Source: Betaproteobacteria bacterium UKL13-2
Lineage (GTDB): Bacteria > Pseudomonadota > Gammaproteobacteria > Burkholderiales > Usitatibacteraceae
Length of the DNA: 64,000 nucleotides
NCBI GenBank assembly: GCA_001602455.1
Contig: CP012157.1
Location: 429,733 to 493,732, forward strand
Direction: 5' to 3'
Within the stretch, counting starts at the first letter, position 1, and each line of letters begins with the position of its first letter. This document shows, in pieces, positions 1-8,099 of the stretch. The translations under genes and the position numbers were made by a program. Below the pieces are notes generated by a model. The model was given only the letters and a program-made list of their open reading frames with translations, searched no databases and was not told the origin of the DNA.

Positions 1-12
1 GACTAACCGACG

Positions 13-282
13 TTACTCGCCCTCCCCGAACTTGTCGTTGATCAGCGCAGCGAGTGCCGACATCGCGTCCGCCTCGTCAACCCCCGACGTTTCAAGCTCG
101 ATCATGCTGCCCTTACCGGCCGCCAGCATCATGACCCCCATGATTGACTTGGCATTGACCCGCCGCCCGGCCTTAGCAATAAAGACGTCACTTTGGAACC
201 GGGCTGCCGTCTGGGTGAGCTTGGCGGAGGCCCTTGCGTGTAACCCGAGTTTGTTAATGATCTCGACTTCTTGTTTCAGCAT
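13..282 (-). CDS. ptsH: HPr phosphocarrier protein of the PTS
   Basis: An 89-residue cytoplasmic phosphocarrier that takes phosphate from Enzyme I (PtsI) and passes it to an EIIA domain. His15 lies in the active-site motif GLHARAS and Ser46 in the regulatory-site region KSIMGVM; length and motif spacing match the HPr family. It starts 2 bases after the EIIA-Man gene, so the two are cotranscribed. ptsI would be expected downstream, beyond the left edge. With no sugar permease nearby, a regulatory PTS is more likely than sugar uptake, but that is inference. Confidence 0.95.
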   Translation of the reverse strand: MLKQEVEIINKLGLHARASAKLTQTAARFQSDVFIAKAGRRVNAKSIMGVMMLAAGKGSMIELETSGVDEADAMSALAALINDKFGEGE

Positions 283-284
283 GT

Positions 285-701
285 TTACGCAGCTTTAGAT
301 GACTGAATACAATGGTTGACCGGCATTTGAATGACGCCCTCAGTTCCACCGGCAATTGCCTTGGCAATCAGTTCAGGCATGGGGCGCTCTCGGTAAGTCA
401 GCGCCCGAATCAACATCGGTAAATTCACGCCGGATACACCTTCCACCCGACCTTGCTGCAGCAACTTGCAGGCGATATTGGAGGGCGTGGCACCAAAAAT
501 ATCGGTCATGATCAGCACACCCTGACCCTGATCAAGAAACCGAATCAAATCTTGACCCTGCGGCAGGATTGCGTCCGGGTCATCGTGGATGGTCACGCCG
601 AGCTGCCGGAGATAGAGCGGGCGCTTTCCAACCACATGGGATGCACAATGAATTAGGCTTTCGCCAAGCGTGCCGTGTGCAATGATGAGGAGTCCGATCA
701 T
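285..701 (-). CDS. PTS EIIA component, mannose (EIIA-Man) family
   Basis: A 138-residue single-domain EIIA of the mannose/sorbose family. The N-terminus MIGLLIIAHG carries the phosphorylatable His9, and the segment VLIMTDIFGATPSN is typical of the family. It would receive phosphate from HPr, encoded 2 bases downstream. No EIIB, EIIC or EIID partner is present, so its role is probably regulatory, as for other orphan EIIA-Man proteins of betaproteobacteria. The ATG start is followed at once by the conserved first beta strand. Confidence 0.9.
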   Translation of the reverse strand: MIGLLIIAHGTLGESLIHCASHVVGKRPLYLRQLGVTIHDDPDAILPQGQDLIRFLDQGQGVLIMTDIFGATPSNIACKLLQQGRVEGVSGVNLPMLIRALTYRERPMPELIAKAIAGGTEGVIQMPVNHCIQSSKAA

Positions 702-780
702 TGGAGGATTTTAGCCCAAGCCCCGCGAAAAATCGGCGAACCCGATGTCACGCCAGTCCGGGCGGCTAAACGTGACATCG

Positions 781-1377
781 TCAAAGTTCGTCATCGTCCG
801 ATGCGCCACCTTTGACCTCGTAGAGCCAGCAGATCTTGCGCGTATCCGGCCCCGAAAGCCGGTCGCCCATCAGACCGCAACGATAGGCGCGTGCCGACAA
901 CCGCTCGAAGTGCTTACAGCCGGGACACTTCCCGAACGGGGAGCCATCGTTGTCTATTTGGAACGTGGTGAGTGTCTCGCGTAGCGCAGAAACCGCATTG
1001 CGGATGCGGTTAGGGCTGATGTCGCGTGTTGCATGAATCCACGCCAATTGCGGCTGCGCATCATAAAGAAATTGCTCGCCGGTTGCGGACAAGCGAAGTC
1101 GAACGACGCGGCGATCGATGTCGTCTTGATAACGCTCAATGAGTCCCCGCCGATCTAACAGTAGCAGGCTCTGGGAGATTGTCCCCTTGGTCAGCCCCAA
1201 ATACTCGCCGAGCGCCTGCGGGGTGTTGGAGTAACGGTTTGCGTTCGCGAGATAGACTAAGGCTTCGACATGTACCGGCGACAACTGCTCATCGGCGCCA
1301 ACGCGCCGTGCTTCCTGGCGCATGAGATTGCCTAGTCGCTCCACCAGCTCAAGTAAAACTAGCGGGTTCTTATCCAT
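781..1377 (-). CDS. MarR-family transcriptional regulator with Cys-rich C-terminus
   Basis: A 198-residue winged-helix regulator. The helix-turn-helix lies at about residues 50-85 (QALGEYLGLTKGTISQSLLL) and is followed by the wing with DRRVVRLRLS. After the usual MarR length of about 150 residues there is an extra C-terminal segment with Cys-x-x-Cys (KCPGCKHF) and two more cysteines (YRCGLM, KICWLYE). That looks like a metal or redox site, although no ligand can be named. Two copies of a 17-bp palindrome lie 100-170 bases upstream of the start, which suggests autoregulation. Its targets are otherwise unknown. Confidence 0.85.
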   Translation of the reverse strand: MDKNPLVLLELVERLGNLMRQEARRVGADEQLSPVHVEALVYLANANRYSNTPQALGEYLGLTKGTISQSLLLLDRRGLIERYQDDIDRRVVRLRLSATGEQFLYDAQPQLAWIHATRDISPNRIRNAVSALRETLTTFQIDNDGSPFGKCPGCKHFERLSARAYRCGLMGDRLSGPDTRKICWLYEVKGGASDDDEL

Positions 1378-1478
1378 GGAAATCGTTAAAAGCGGGAAAC
1401 ATGTGGCTGCTCACAAATTCATATTTAGAACGTAGAAAAAACGCCGTAAACGCGCTTTTAGCCCTTGAAGGGCAATAT

Positions 1479-1495
1479 GGTATCGAATCGATACT
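1479..1495. promoter_or_regulatory. Operator-like palindrome, copy 1
   Basis: GGTATCGAATCGATACT contains perfect 6-bp arms GTATCG/CGATAC around AAT. It lies upstream of the divergently read MarR gene, and near-copies occur at 1527-1543 and 3552-3568. Palindromes of this size next to the regulator's own gene are typical MarR operators; binding is inferred. Confidence 0.6.
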
Positions 1496-1526
1496 GAATC
1501 GAGTTGAATTTAGACGCCGTTTTTTT

Positions 1527-1543
1527 AGTGTTGGGTCGATACT
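1527..1543. promoter_or_regulatory. Operator-like palindrome, copy 2 (degenerate left half)
   Basis: AGTGTTGGGTCGATACT keeps the right half TCGATACT of copy 1 exactly, continues with AAATT as copy 3 does, and has a degenerate left half. It is 48 bp from copy 1 in the same intergenic region, which suggests two tandem sites for the MarR regulator. Confidence 0.4.
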
Positions 1544-1616
1544 AAATTAAAGTCGCCGTTCTTTCAAGCCCTAACGGTGAACGGGCAGCTCCTCTTGCGC
1601 CGCTCTGCAGTGGATG

Positions 1617-1955
1617 CTAGTCGAGTATGACTTGTGTGCTGATGCCCGCTTGCTCAGAGAAAACTTTTGAAAGCAATACTGCGAGCAATTCGCCGGTGCG
1701 TGTGTCGCGCCAGACTGCTTGATCAAATCGAAAGTGAAAGCCGCCTGACTTAGCGGCGACCCAAACTTCGCGGTTCGGTGTTTGCCGATTAACGATTATT
1801 TTTGAGCCGTTCTCAAACGTCAACGACAGGATTCCGTTCGAGAGATCGCTATCGATGTCGGCCTCGGCCTCATCAAGTTGGGATTGCAAGCACAAAAGCA
1901 GCGCGTCGACCCGTTGGTGGAATTCGCTTTCGCGCATCAATTCAAAAGATGACAT
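1617..1955 (-). CDS. cyaY: Bacterial frataxin, iron-sulfur cluster assembly regulator
   Basis: A 112-residue CyaY/frataxin protein. It has the acidic first helix (QSQLDEAEADIDSDLSNGIL) that binds iron, followed by the beta sheet with IIVNRQTPNREVWVAAKSGGFHF. CyaY binds IscS and modulates iron delivery and the rate of Fe-S cluster assembly in the cytoplasm. Length and motif order are normal. It is divergent from lptM-lysA, a classic arrangement in beta- and gammaproteobacteria. Confidence 0.95.
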   Translation of the reverse strand: MSSFELMRESEFHQRVDALLLCLQSQLDEAEADIDSDLSNGILSLTFENGSKIIVNRQTPNREVWVAAKSGGFHFRFDQAVWRDTRTGELLAVLLSKVFSEQAGISTQVILD

Positions 1956-2062
1956 GGATAGACCTTTGTGTAGGGTTAGCCCCGAGAAATCACCGGCACC
2001 CTGGCGGTGTCACAGCGATGGCCGTGATACCATCGGCGCTCTAAATTTGACGCCTTCTTGCT

Positions 2063-2191
2063 ATGACGCCCAGACAGATTTTACGCATTTTGCTATTCAT
2101 CGCCGTTGCACTCGGCACCTCAGGGTGTGGTCAGAAAGGGCCACTTCGCTTGCCTGACGCACCAAAGGCAATGTTGGGCGAGGTGGCTTAA
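2063..2191 (+). CDS. lptM: Small LptM/YifL-type lipoprotein
   Basis: A 42-residue lipoprotein too short for standard ORF calling. ATG at 2063, a hydrophobic signal (ILRILLFIAVALG), a lipobox ending at Cys22, then the signature CGQKGPL of the LptM/YifL family. Known family members mature the LPS transport translocon LptDE. The stop codon at 2189-2191 directly abuts the lysA ATG at 2192, so the two are translated from one mRNA. The same cyaY-divergent, lysA-proximal position is conserved in many proteobacteria, which supports the call. Confidence 0.9.
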   Translation: MTPRQILRILLFIAVALGTSGCGQKGPLRLPDAPKAMLGEVA

Positions 2192-3466
2192 ATGGCCGCA
2201 ATTGAGACCTATGGTGCACGTTACGAGGGAGATGCGCTGTTCATCGAAGGCGTATCGCTTCATTCCGTCGCCGCACAATTTGGAACACCGACCTATGTGT
2301 ACTCCAAGGCGGCGCTCACCGCTGCATATGGCCGTCTCGATGCCGCGGTGAGCCAGGCGCGAGCTGGGCGCAGCTACACACTTTGTTACGCAGTCAAGGC
2401 TAACTCAAACCTTGCAATTCTTAACTTGCTGACAAAGTTAGGCGCCGGGTTTGACATCGTCTCCGGTGGCGAGTTACAGCGCGTGCTGCGAGCGGGAGGT
2501 CAGGCGAATAAGGTCGTCTTCTCTGGGCTCGGAAAAACACGCGATGAAATCGCGATGGCGTTACAGGCAGGCATCAAGTGCTTCAACGTCGAGTCGGAGC
2601 CCGAGCTTGAGCGTTTGAGTGAGGTCGCGAGCGCACTCAAGGTAAAGGCGCCCGTCAGTCTCCGTGTGAATCCTGATGTCGATGCGAAAACGCATCCATA
2701 CATATCTACTGGACTCAAGAACAACAAATTCGGTATCGCTTTTGACCGTGCACGATCCGTCTATCAACGAGCCGCCACGCTACCCGGAATCTCAATTGCC
2801 GGTGTCGATTGCCATATCGGCTCCCAGTTGACAGATGCCTCGCCATTAGTTGAGGCGATGCAGAAGATAGTCTCGCTGGCAGATGACTTGGCAAATGACG
2901 GTATTCAACTCCACCATATTTGCCCAGGTGGCGGTGTTGGCATTACTTACACTTCTGAGCCGCAGATTGATTTGGTTCGCTACGCAAATGCGCTCCAACA
3001 GGCGCTTGGAAATCGGGCAGTCGAGCTGCTGCTGGAGCCGGGCCGTGCGATCGTCGGAAACGCCGGCGTGCTGCTGACAAAAGTCGAGTATGTGAAGCTC
3101 GGCGCGAACAAGAATTTCTTGATTGTCGACGCTGCCATGAACGATTTGATCCGCCCCGCGCTTTATCAGGCTCACCACGAAATTGTTGAAGTGCAGCGTA
3201 CGCAGACACAGCAGCGCAAAGAGTTCGATGTTGTCGGGCCAGTTTGCGAAAGCTCAGATGTGCTGGGATATTCGCGCCAGCTCGGCGCGACTGAAGGTGA
3301 GTTGCTCGCCGTGTTATCCGCAGGGGCTTACGGCTTTGTAATGTCGTCAAATTACAATACGCGGCCGCGCGCCGCAGAGGTCATGATTGACGGTGTCAAG
3401 GCGACGATTGTGCGTGATCGTGAAACGGTGCAGGGCCTCGTGAGCGGCGAATATTTACTCGACTAA
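2192..3466 (+). CDS. lysA: Diaminopimelate decarboxylase
   Basis: A 424-residue PLP enzyme of fold type III that decarboxylates meso-diaminopimelate to L-lysine, the last step of lysine synthesis. The PLP lysine is Lys69 in CYAVKANSN. The glycine-rich phosphate loop HICPGGGVGITY and the C-terminal active-site motif GPVCESSDVLG with its cysteine are present. The start directly follows the lptM stop. No clear terminator is seen downstream. Confidence 0.95.
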   Translation: MAAIETYGARYEGDALFIEGVSLHSVAAQFGTPTYVYSKAALTAAYGRLDAAVSQARAGRSYTLCYAVKANSNLAILNLLTKLGAGFDIVSGGELQRVLRAGGQANKVVFSGLGKTRDEIAMALQAGIKCFNVESEPELERLSEVASALKVKAPVSLRVNPDVDAKTHPYISTGLKNNKFGIAFDRARSVYQRAATLPGISIAGVDCHIGSQLTDASPLVEAMQKIVSLADDLANDGIQLHHICPGGGVGITYTSEPQIDLVRYANALQQALGNRAVELLLEPGRAIVGNAGVLLTKVEYVKLGANKNFLIVDAAMNDLIRPALYQAHHEIVEVQRTQTQQRKEFDVVGPVCESSDVLGYSRQLGATEGELLAVLSAGAYGFVMSSNYNTRPRAAEVMIDGVKATIVRDRETVQGLVSGEYLLD

Positions 3467-3864
3467 TGAAGGCGCACGGCGTATCGCAAGGTGTTTTCAA
3501 GCGAACCGAGTTGTCTAATTTTTGCGCGCTCGTTTGCACATCCTTCCATATGGTAGCGAATCGATACTAAATTGCAAAACTCAATTGCAAATAACCAGCC
3601 TTGACAGCACGAATAACTGGTGTTCGAAAATTTTCTTACATAGAATCCGCTTCACCAAGTGCTCGCGGCGAATGTTTTGGAATTCCTCGCATTTGGATTC
3701 TTTTAGGCAAGCAACCGCGAGTGGAGTGAGGTTGTTTCGCCGTCTTTAGCGTTCTCGGCAACTGCCAATCTCAATCGTTCGTCTGAACTGATGTCTTGGT
3801 GATTCGATTCAGTTGAGTCGGGTCCAAACAAGCAATTCGGTCCAACCATCGAAAGGAGTTGATC
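3467..3864. other. 398-bp intergenic region between lysA and the H1-like gene
   Basis: No protein-like ORF is convincing here. The stretch is AT-rich compared with its neighbours and holds the third copy of the MarR-type palindrome (3552-3568). A TTGACA hexamer occurs at 3601 but has no matching -10 box at normal spacing. A clear Shine-Dalgarno AAAGGAG at 3852-3858 serves the downstream gene. Confidence 0.5.
3552..3568. promoter_or_regulatory. Operator-like palindrome, copy 3
   Basis: GGTAGCGAATCGATACT differs from copy 1 at 1479-1495 by a single base and shares the flank ATATG/CATATG-like on its left. It lies 86 bp after the lysA stop and about 300 bp before the H1-like gene, so the MarR regulator may act on a transcript in this gap or on the H1-like gene. 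This is inference from sequence identity only. Confidence 0.5.
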
Positions 3865-4218
3865 ATGGCAACAGCCAAGAAAAAGCCGGCAGCAAAAAAA
3901 GCGGCTAAGAAACCAGCAGCAAAGAAACCAGCCGCAAAGAAAGTAGCGAAGAAGCCTGCGGCTAAAAAAGTAGCAAAGAAGCCCGCTGCAAAGAAAGTAG
4001 CAAAGAAGCCTGCGGCTAAAAAAGTAGCGAAGAAGCCCGCTGCAAAGAAAGTAGCAAAGAAGCCCGCTGCAAAGAAAGCCGCCAAACCTGCGGCAAAAAA
4101 AAAAGTAGCTAAGAAGCCCGCTGCAAAAAAAGCAGCCCCTAAGAAGGCCGCCCCTGTAGCGAAGCCCGCTCCTATGGTAACCCCGGTTATCACGCCACTC
4201 ATCAAGCCGATGGGTTGA
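3865..4218 (+). CDS. Histone H1-like Ala/Lys/Pro-rich DNA-binding protein
   Basis: A 117-residue, extremely basic, low-complexity protein built of PAAKK and VAKK units, like the H1-like proteins of Burkholderia, Bordetella and relatives. Such proteins coat DNA and influence nucleoid structure. ATG at 3865 is chosen because AAAGGAG sits 6 bases upstream; a TTG two codons earlier has worse spacing. The middle is five exact 9-residue repeats. The C-terminus (VAKPAPMVTPVITPLIKPMG) is not basic. A palindrome resembling the MarR operator lies about 300 bp upstream. Confidence 0.85.
   Translation: MATAKKKPAAKKAAKKPAAKKPAAKKVAKKPAAKKVAKKPAAKKVAKKPAAKKVAKKPAAKKVAKKPAAKKAAKPAAKKKVAKKPAAKKAAPKKAAPVAKPAPMVTPVITPLIKPMG
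3940..4074 (+). repeat. Five tandem 27-bp coding repeats
   Basis: Five head-to-tail 27-bp units, each encoding KVAKKPAAK, starting at 3940, 3967, 3994, 4021 and 4048. Units alternate mainly between synonymous codon versions (CCTGCGGCTAAA and CCCGCTGCAAAG), a sign of unit duplication. Length variation between strains is likely. Confidence 0.9.
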
Positions 4219-4241
4219 GTTGGGTTCAGTGCTTCGATCAA

Positions 4242-4295
4242 TCTCAATCCGGTAGGATATGTTGTCGCTCCCGATCACACCCTTCCGGATTGAGA
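4242..4295. repeat. Inverted repeat downstream of the H1-like gene
   Basis: TCTCAATCCGG at 4242-4252 is matched exactly by CCGGATTGAGA at 4285-4295, separated by 32 bases. The stem is perfect but no T-run follows, so an ordinary intrinsic terminator is not supported. It could be a structured 3' end of the H1-like mRNA. A separate 14-bp palindrome AAAAACGCGTTTTT follows at 4392-4405. Confidence 0.5.
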
Positions 4296-4439
4296 CATTT
4301 CCCGTCTGCCACGGTGCCGCCCAATCGCCCGTTAAACGCTCGAGCCCAAGGCCGACGCCGTCGCGTCACCGCAAAGATAGGCCCCGACGTTAAAAACGCG
4401 TTTTTGAACGAGCGCTTAACCATTCGCTCTGGTTGGGTT

Positions 4440-4796
4440 TTACTCGTTCGACCGCCGTCCCACTACTCGCTGCCACCCTTGGTAGATCGCAAGCCCCGTT
4501 AGCGTGTAGAGGATGGGCGTGAGTACGAGCAAGTCGATCCTAACTAGGCTCCGCGTCTGGTTGCCTTGCCCCAGAAATACTGCAACAACTTGAAGCTCGT
4601 AAAGATTAAACAGAAGCCACAACAGCCCCGCAAGAACAGCCGGTTGCCTAAACCATTGCCTGTCTAACCGATTCGACAACTGCAGCGCACAAGCCGCAGC
4701 GACCGCGAGTAGCGTCGCTCCAACGATGAAGCCTGCGTATGGGTGCCAAGCAATCAGCTTAGACGGCCCAAAAAATAACCAGTGCATAAATTCCAT
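4440..4796 (-). CDS. Small integral membrane protein of unknown function
   Basis: I do not recognise this 118-residue protein. It starts with MEFMHWLFFG 7 bases after the mtgA stop and shows three hydrophobic segments: about residues 15-35 (GFIVGATLLAVAAACALQ), 48-68 (VLAGLLWLLFNLYELQVVAV) and 82-102 (LLVLTPILYTLTGLAIYQGW). It ends in a short basic tail. A longer frame reaching into mtgA exists but is out of register with any conserved feature. Co-orientation and tight spacing imply cotranscription with aroE-mtgA. Confidence 0.6.
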   Translation of the reverse strand: MEFMHWLFFGPSKLIAWHPYAGFIVGATLLAVAAACALQLSNRLDRQWFRQPAVLAGLLWLLFNLYELQVVAVFLGQGNQTRSLVRIDLLVLTPILYTLTGLAIYQGWQRVVGRRSNE

Positions 4797-4803
4797 TCCA
4801 GCC

Positions 4804-5502
4804 TCAAGGTAGATTAGCCTGAGGCATCCGTCGCAGAATCGCCTCCGCTCGTTTTGCGAGATAGGTAGAGTTTCGATTGCGGTCATAGAAGCGTGGCCGT
4901 GGAACCATTGCTGCGAGCCTCGCCGCCTGACTTGGTGAAAGCTGTGACGCGCTAATACCGAAATAGTGACGCGATGCAGCCTCTGCGCCAAAGATTCCAT
5001 CTCCCCACTCGATGACGTTTAGATAAATTTCTAGAATCCGCTGTTTGTCGAGCACGCCTTCCATCATCACCGTGATCATTGCTTCCTGCCCTTTGCGCAA
5101 AAAAGACCGCTCGCCGGAAAGAAATAAGTTCTTAGATAGTTGTTGCGATATCGTCGAGCCTCCCGCAACCAGCTTGCCGCGTTTTTCATTCTTCTCGATC
5201 GCCTTTTGAATCCCCTCCCAATCGAACCCGTCGTGATCCACAAATTTGTCGTCTTCGGACGTCAAAATTGCGCGCTTAAGGTGATCCGAAATTTTTTCGT
5301 AAGGAACCCAAACAAAGCCAAGTTTCGCGTCTGGTTTTATTTCGCGCATTTTGGCTAGGCGCGCATCCATGAACGTCGTCATATTCGGATTGTGATCACG
5401 CAACCAATAAAGATGCGAAAAAAAATAGACCTGAACCAATATGCCCAGCAGGACGACAATACCGAGTGTCCACCTTAGCCAAGACAAGATTCGTCGCGCC
5501 AT
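4804..5502 (-). CDS. mtgA: Monofunctional biosynthetic peptidoglycan transglycosylase
   Basis: A 232-residue GT51 enzyme that polymerises lipid II into glycan strands without a transpeptidase domain. One N-terminal membrane anchor (residues 11-30) is followed by the family motifs: TSEDDKFVDHDGFDW with the catalytic glutamate, GGSTISQQLSKNLFLS, and RKGQEAMITVMMEGVLDKQ with the later block EIYLNVIEWGDGIFGAEAA. Length is normal for MtgA. It follows aroE with a 1-base gap, the usual betaproteobacterial order. Confidence 0.95.
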   Translation of the reverse strand: MARRILSWLRWTLGIVVLLGILVQVYFFSHLYWLRDHNPNMTTFMDARLAKMREIKPDAKLGFVWVPYEKISDHLKRAILTSEDDKFVDHDGFDWEGIQKAIEKNEKRGKLVAGGSTISQQLSKNLFLSGERSFLRKGQEAMITVMMEGVLDKQRILEIYLNVIEWGDGIFGAEAASRHYFGISASQLSPSQAARLAAMVPRPRFYDRNRNSTYLAKRAEAILRRMPQANLP

Positions 5503-5503
5503 A

Positions 5504-6349
5504 TCAAGCCAAGGAAATCAGAGGCTTCATTGCTGCGATGACCGACGTGGTATCGGGCCGCGCCCCGCGCCAGATAAAAAAGGCTTCGGCCGCCTGCTCC
5601 ACAAGCATACCGATGCCATCAATCGTCTTGGCATCAAACGCGGCAGCGTGCATCAAAAATGGGCTAAGCGTCTTGCCATACATCATGTCATACGCCACCG
5701 CATGAGTTGCGAAACAGTCTTGAGGCATCGCCGGCAGCTCGCCATTCAGACTCGCAGATGTCGCGTTGATGACAACGTCAAAGCGGTGCTCGGCCGAACC
5801 CGCGGGCGCAATTACTTTGATGCAATCCGCCCCTATGGCGACACCAATGTCATTCACGAGCGCATCGGCGTTGCTCGGTGTCCGATTCGAAATCGCTAAT
5901 TCTGCCGGGTGCTCATCCCACAACGCCCCCATCACCCCGCGCGCCGCGCCGCCAGCGCCGAGTACCAGAATGCGCTTACCCGACAACTGCACCCCGTTGT
6001 TGTCGCGAAGATCGCGCACCAAGCCAATCCCGTCTGTGTTGTCGGCATGGATTGCCACGTTTGCACCCGTTCCGCTGAACCAAAGTGTGTTCGCCGCACG
6101 GGCAACCGTCGCACGCGTCGACCGAAAATGCGCGAGGTTGAATGCGTCTTGCTTAAAGGGAACGGTCACATTAGCCCCTAATCCGCCCTTTTTGTAGAAC
6201 TCGCTAAGTGAGAGCACAAACCCGTCCAGCGGCGCCTCGATACGATCGTAACGAATCGATTGACGAAGCTGTTGCGCAAAGGCGGTATGGATAAGGGGCG
6301 ATTTAGAGTGGGAAATCGGATTGCCGATAACAGCGTATAGGTCAGCCAT
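5504..6349 (-). CDS. aroE: Shikimate dehydrogenase (NADP+)
   Basis: A 281-residue AroE that reduces 3-dehydroshikimate to shikimate in aromatic amino acid synthesis. The shikimate-binding motif NPISHSKSP is at residues 11-19, the catalytic Lys in GANVTVPFKQDAF, and the NADP-binding glycine loop in VLGAGGAARGV followed by NRT. The C-terminal QAAEAFFIWRG is also conserved. It heads the aroE-mtgA-membrane protein unit; its promoter must lie in the 278-bp gap shared with glnA. Confidence 0.95.
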   Translation of the reverse strand: MADLYAVIGNPISHSKSPLIHTAFAQQLRQSIRYDRIEAPLDGFVLSLSEFYKKGGLGANVTVPFKQDAFNLAHFRSTRATVARAANTLWFSGTGANVAIHADNTDGIGLVRDLRDNNGVQLSGKRILVLGAGGAARGVMGALWDEHPAELAISNRTPSNADALVNDIGVAIGADCIKVIAPAGSAEHRFDVVINATSASLNGELPAMPQDCFATHAVAYDMMYGKTLSPFLMHAAAFDAKTIDGIGMLVEQAAEAFFIWRGARPDTTSVIAAMKPLISLA

Positions 6350-6513
6350 AGCGTTAGGTCGCGAATCGTTGGACGGAAGGAAAAATCATAAGAAAACCGC
6401 AAAGACGAACCAAAAAGAGGCGCCGCCGCACCAAGCGCACTAATTTAGGGCATAAAATCTGCGCTGTTATTCAAAAACACCGAGCAATCAATAGTTTACC
6501 CACGATATCCGCG

Positions 6514-6529
6514 TGGCATGTTTTGTGCT
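6514..6529 (+). promoter_or_regulatory. Sigma-54 (-24/-12) promoter of glnA
   Basis: TGGCATGTTTTGTGCT matches the TGGCAC-N5-TTGCW consensus, with GG and GC exactly 12 bases apart, 98 bp before the glnA ATG. With ntrB/ntrC just downstream, NtrC-activated RpoN transcription of glnA is expected. I could not find a convincing pair of NtrC boxes upstream. Confidence 0.7.
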
Positions 6530-6627
6530 GTTAAATGGCGAAGTACCAAGAGTGCACGTAAAGAGATTAAATTTGAAACGTCGCATTAGGTCTTACGTTT
6601 CCCGCATACCTTAAACAGGAGAGTCAC

Positions 6628-8037
6628 ATGGCTGTTGTAGATGTAATGAAGTTGGTGAAAGAAAACGAAGTCAAATTTGTCGATTTCCGTTTTACCGATA
6701 CCAAAGGTAAAGAGCAACACGTCTCGGTGCCGGTAAAGGCATTTGACGAAAGTAAATTCACCGAAGGTCATGCATTCGACGGTTCATCCATTGCGGGCTG
6801 GAAGGGTATCGAAGCCTCCGACATGCTGCTGATGCCCGATGCCAGCACTGCGGTCATCGACCCGTTTTTTGACGACCCAACGCTTGTCCTGACTTGCGAT
6901 GTGATCGAACCCTCAACAGGGAAAGGCTATGACCGTGATCCTCGATCATTAGCGCGTCGAGGAGAGGCCTACCTGAAGTCGAGTGGTATTGGCGACGTCG
7001 CGTATTTCGGGCCAGAGCCGGAGTTTTTCATTTTTGATGCTGTCGAATGGAACGTAGACATGTCCGGCAGCTCGTGCAAGGTCTTCTCGGAAGAAGCCGC
7101 ATGGTCAACCGGCGAAAAATTTGAGGGTGGCAACCTAGGGCATCGTCCGCTTGTGAAGGGTGGCTATTTCCCTGTCCCACCGGTCGACCAGTTGCAAGAC
7201 ATTCGGTCGGCGATGTGCGTCGCGCTGGAAAACATGGGTATCGAAGTTGAAGTGCATCACCATGAAGTTGCCACTGCAGGTCAGTGCGAAATTGGCACCA
7301 AGTTTGCACCGCTGGTGCAGCGCGCCGACTGGACACAAATTTTGAAGTATGTCGTGTTGAACGTTGCACATCGTTACGGCAAGACGGCAACGTTTATGCC
7401 GAAGCCTATCGTTGGAGACAACGGTTCGGGCATGCACGTCCACCAATCCGTTTGGAAAGACGGCAAAAACCTCTTTGCAGGCAATGGCTACGCAGGTCTG
7501 TCAGAGTTCGCCCTTTACTACATCGGCGGCATCATCAAACACGCGCGCGCGCTCAATGCGATTACCAACCCCGGCACAAACTCGTACAAGCGTCTGGTGC
7601 CGGGATTTGAGGCACCGGTCAAGCTTGCCTACTCCGCGCGCAACCGCTCGGCGTCGATTCGTGTGCCATATGTGCAATCCGACAAAGCCCGTCGCATTGA
7701 AGTGCGCTTCCCCGATCCAACGGCAAATCCATATCTCGCCTTTACAGCAATGATGATGGCTGGTCTGGATGGCGTACAGAATAAAATACATCCAGGCGAC
7801 CCGTCAGACAAGAACCTCTACGATCTGCCGCCGGAAGAGGACGCAAAGATCCCGACCGTGTGTTCATCGCTCGATCAAGCGCTCGAACATCTCGATAAAG
7901 ATCGTGAATTCCTGACCCGTGGCGGCGTGTTCTCAAACGAAATGATTGACGCTTACATTGAATTGAAAATGGCGGATGTGACGCGCTTCCGTATGACGAC
8001 GCATCCGGTCGAATACGATATGTACTACTCGGCTTAA
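6628..8037 (+). CDS. glnA: Glutamine synthetase type I
   Basis: A 469-residue dodecameric GlnA that condenses glutamate and ammonia using ATP. Family blocks visible are [29 protein letters not shown], the glutamate/ATP block [17 protein letters not shown] and [10 protein letters not shown]. The segment [10 protein letters not shown] contains the tyrosine that is adenylylated by GlnE in enterobacterial-type enzymes. A Shine-Dalgarno ACAGGAGAG lies just before the ATG. It is followed by its own terminator, so ntrBC is a separate unit. Confidence 0.98.
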   Translation: MAVVDVMKLVKENEVKFVDFRFTDTKGKEQHVSVPVKAFDESKFTEGHAFDGSSIAGWKGIEASDMLLMPDASTAVIDPFFDDPTLVLTCDVIEPSTGKGYDRDPRSLARRGEAYLKSSGIGDVAYFGPEPEFFIFDAVEWNVDMSGSSCKVFSEEAAWSTGEKFEGGNLGHRPLVKGGYFPVPPVDQLQDIRSAMCVALENMGIEVEVHHHEVATAGQCEIGTKFAPLVQRADWTQILKYVVLNVAHRYGKTATFMPKPIVGDNGSGMHVHQSVWKDGKNLFAGNGYAGLSEFALYYIGGIIKHARALNAITNPGTNSYKRLVPGFEAPVKLAYSARNRSASIRVPYVQSDKARRIEVRFPDPTANPYLAFTAMMMAGLDGVQNKIHPGDPSDKNLYDLPPEEDAKIPTVCSSLDQALEHLDKDREFLTRGGVFSNEMIDAYIELKMADVTRFRMTTHPVEYDMYYSA

Positions 8038-8072
8038 TCGCGTCGTTTTCACACAGACAACGCGCTCAAATA

Positions 8073-8099
8073 GGGGCAGCCATGTGGCCGCCCCTTTTT
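8073..8099 (+). terminator. Intrinsic terminator of glnA
   Basis: GGGGCAGCCA (8073-8082) pairs with TGGCCGCCCC (8085-8094), with one mismatch, and is followed by TTTTT, 36 bases after the glnA stop. Confidence 0.85.

Noticed and set aside
3601-3606. TTGACA as promoter of the H1-like gene
   Set aside because: No acceptable -10 box occurs 16-18 bp downstream.
3940-4074. CRISPR-like array
   Set aside because: The units are contiguous coding repeats without spacers; no cas gene occurs in the window.
3703-4278. Long leftward frames antisense to the H1-like gene
   Set aside because: They are mirror translations of the low-complexity repeat (Ala/Phe- or Tyr/Arg-rich) with no ribosome site.
6420-6513. 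NtrC binding sites upstream of the glnA promoter
   Set aside because: GCAC/GCGC words are present but none forms a paired TGCACC-N-GGTGCA-like site convincingly.
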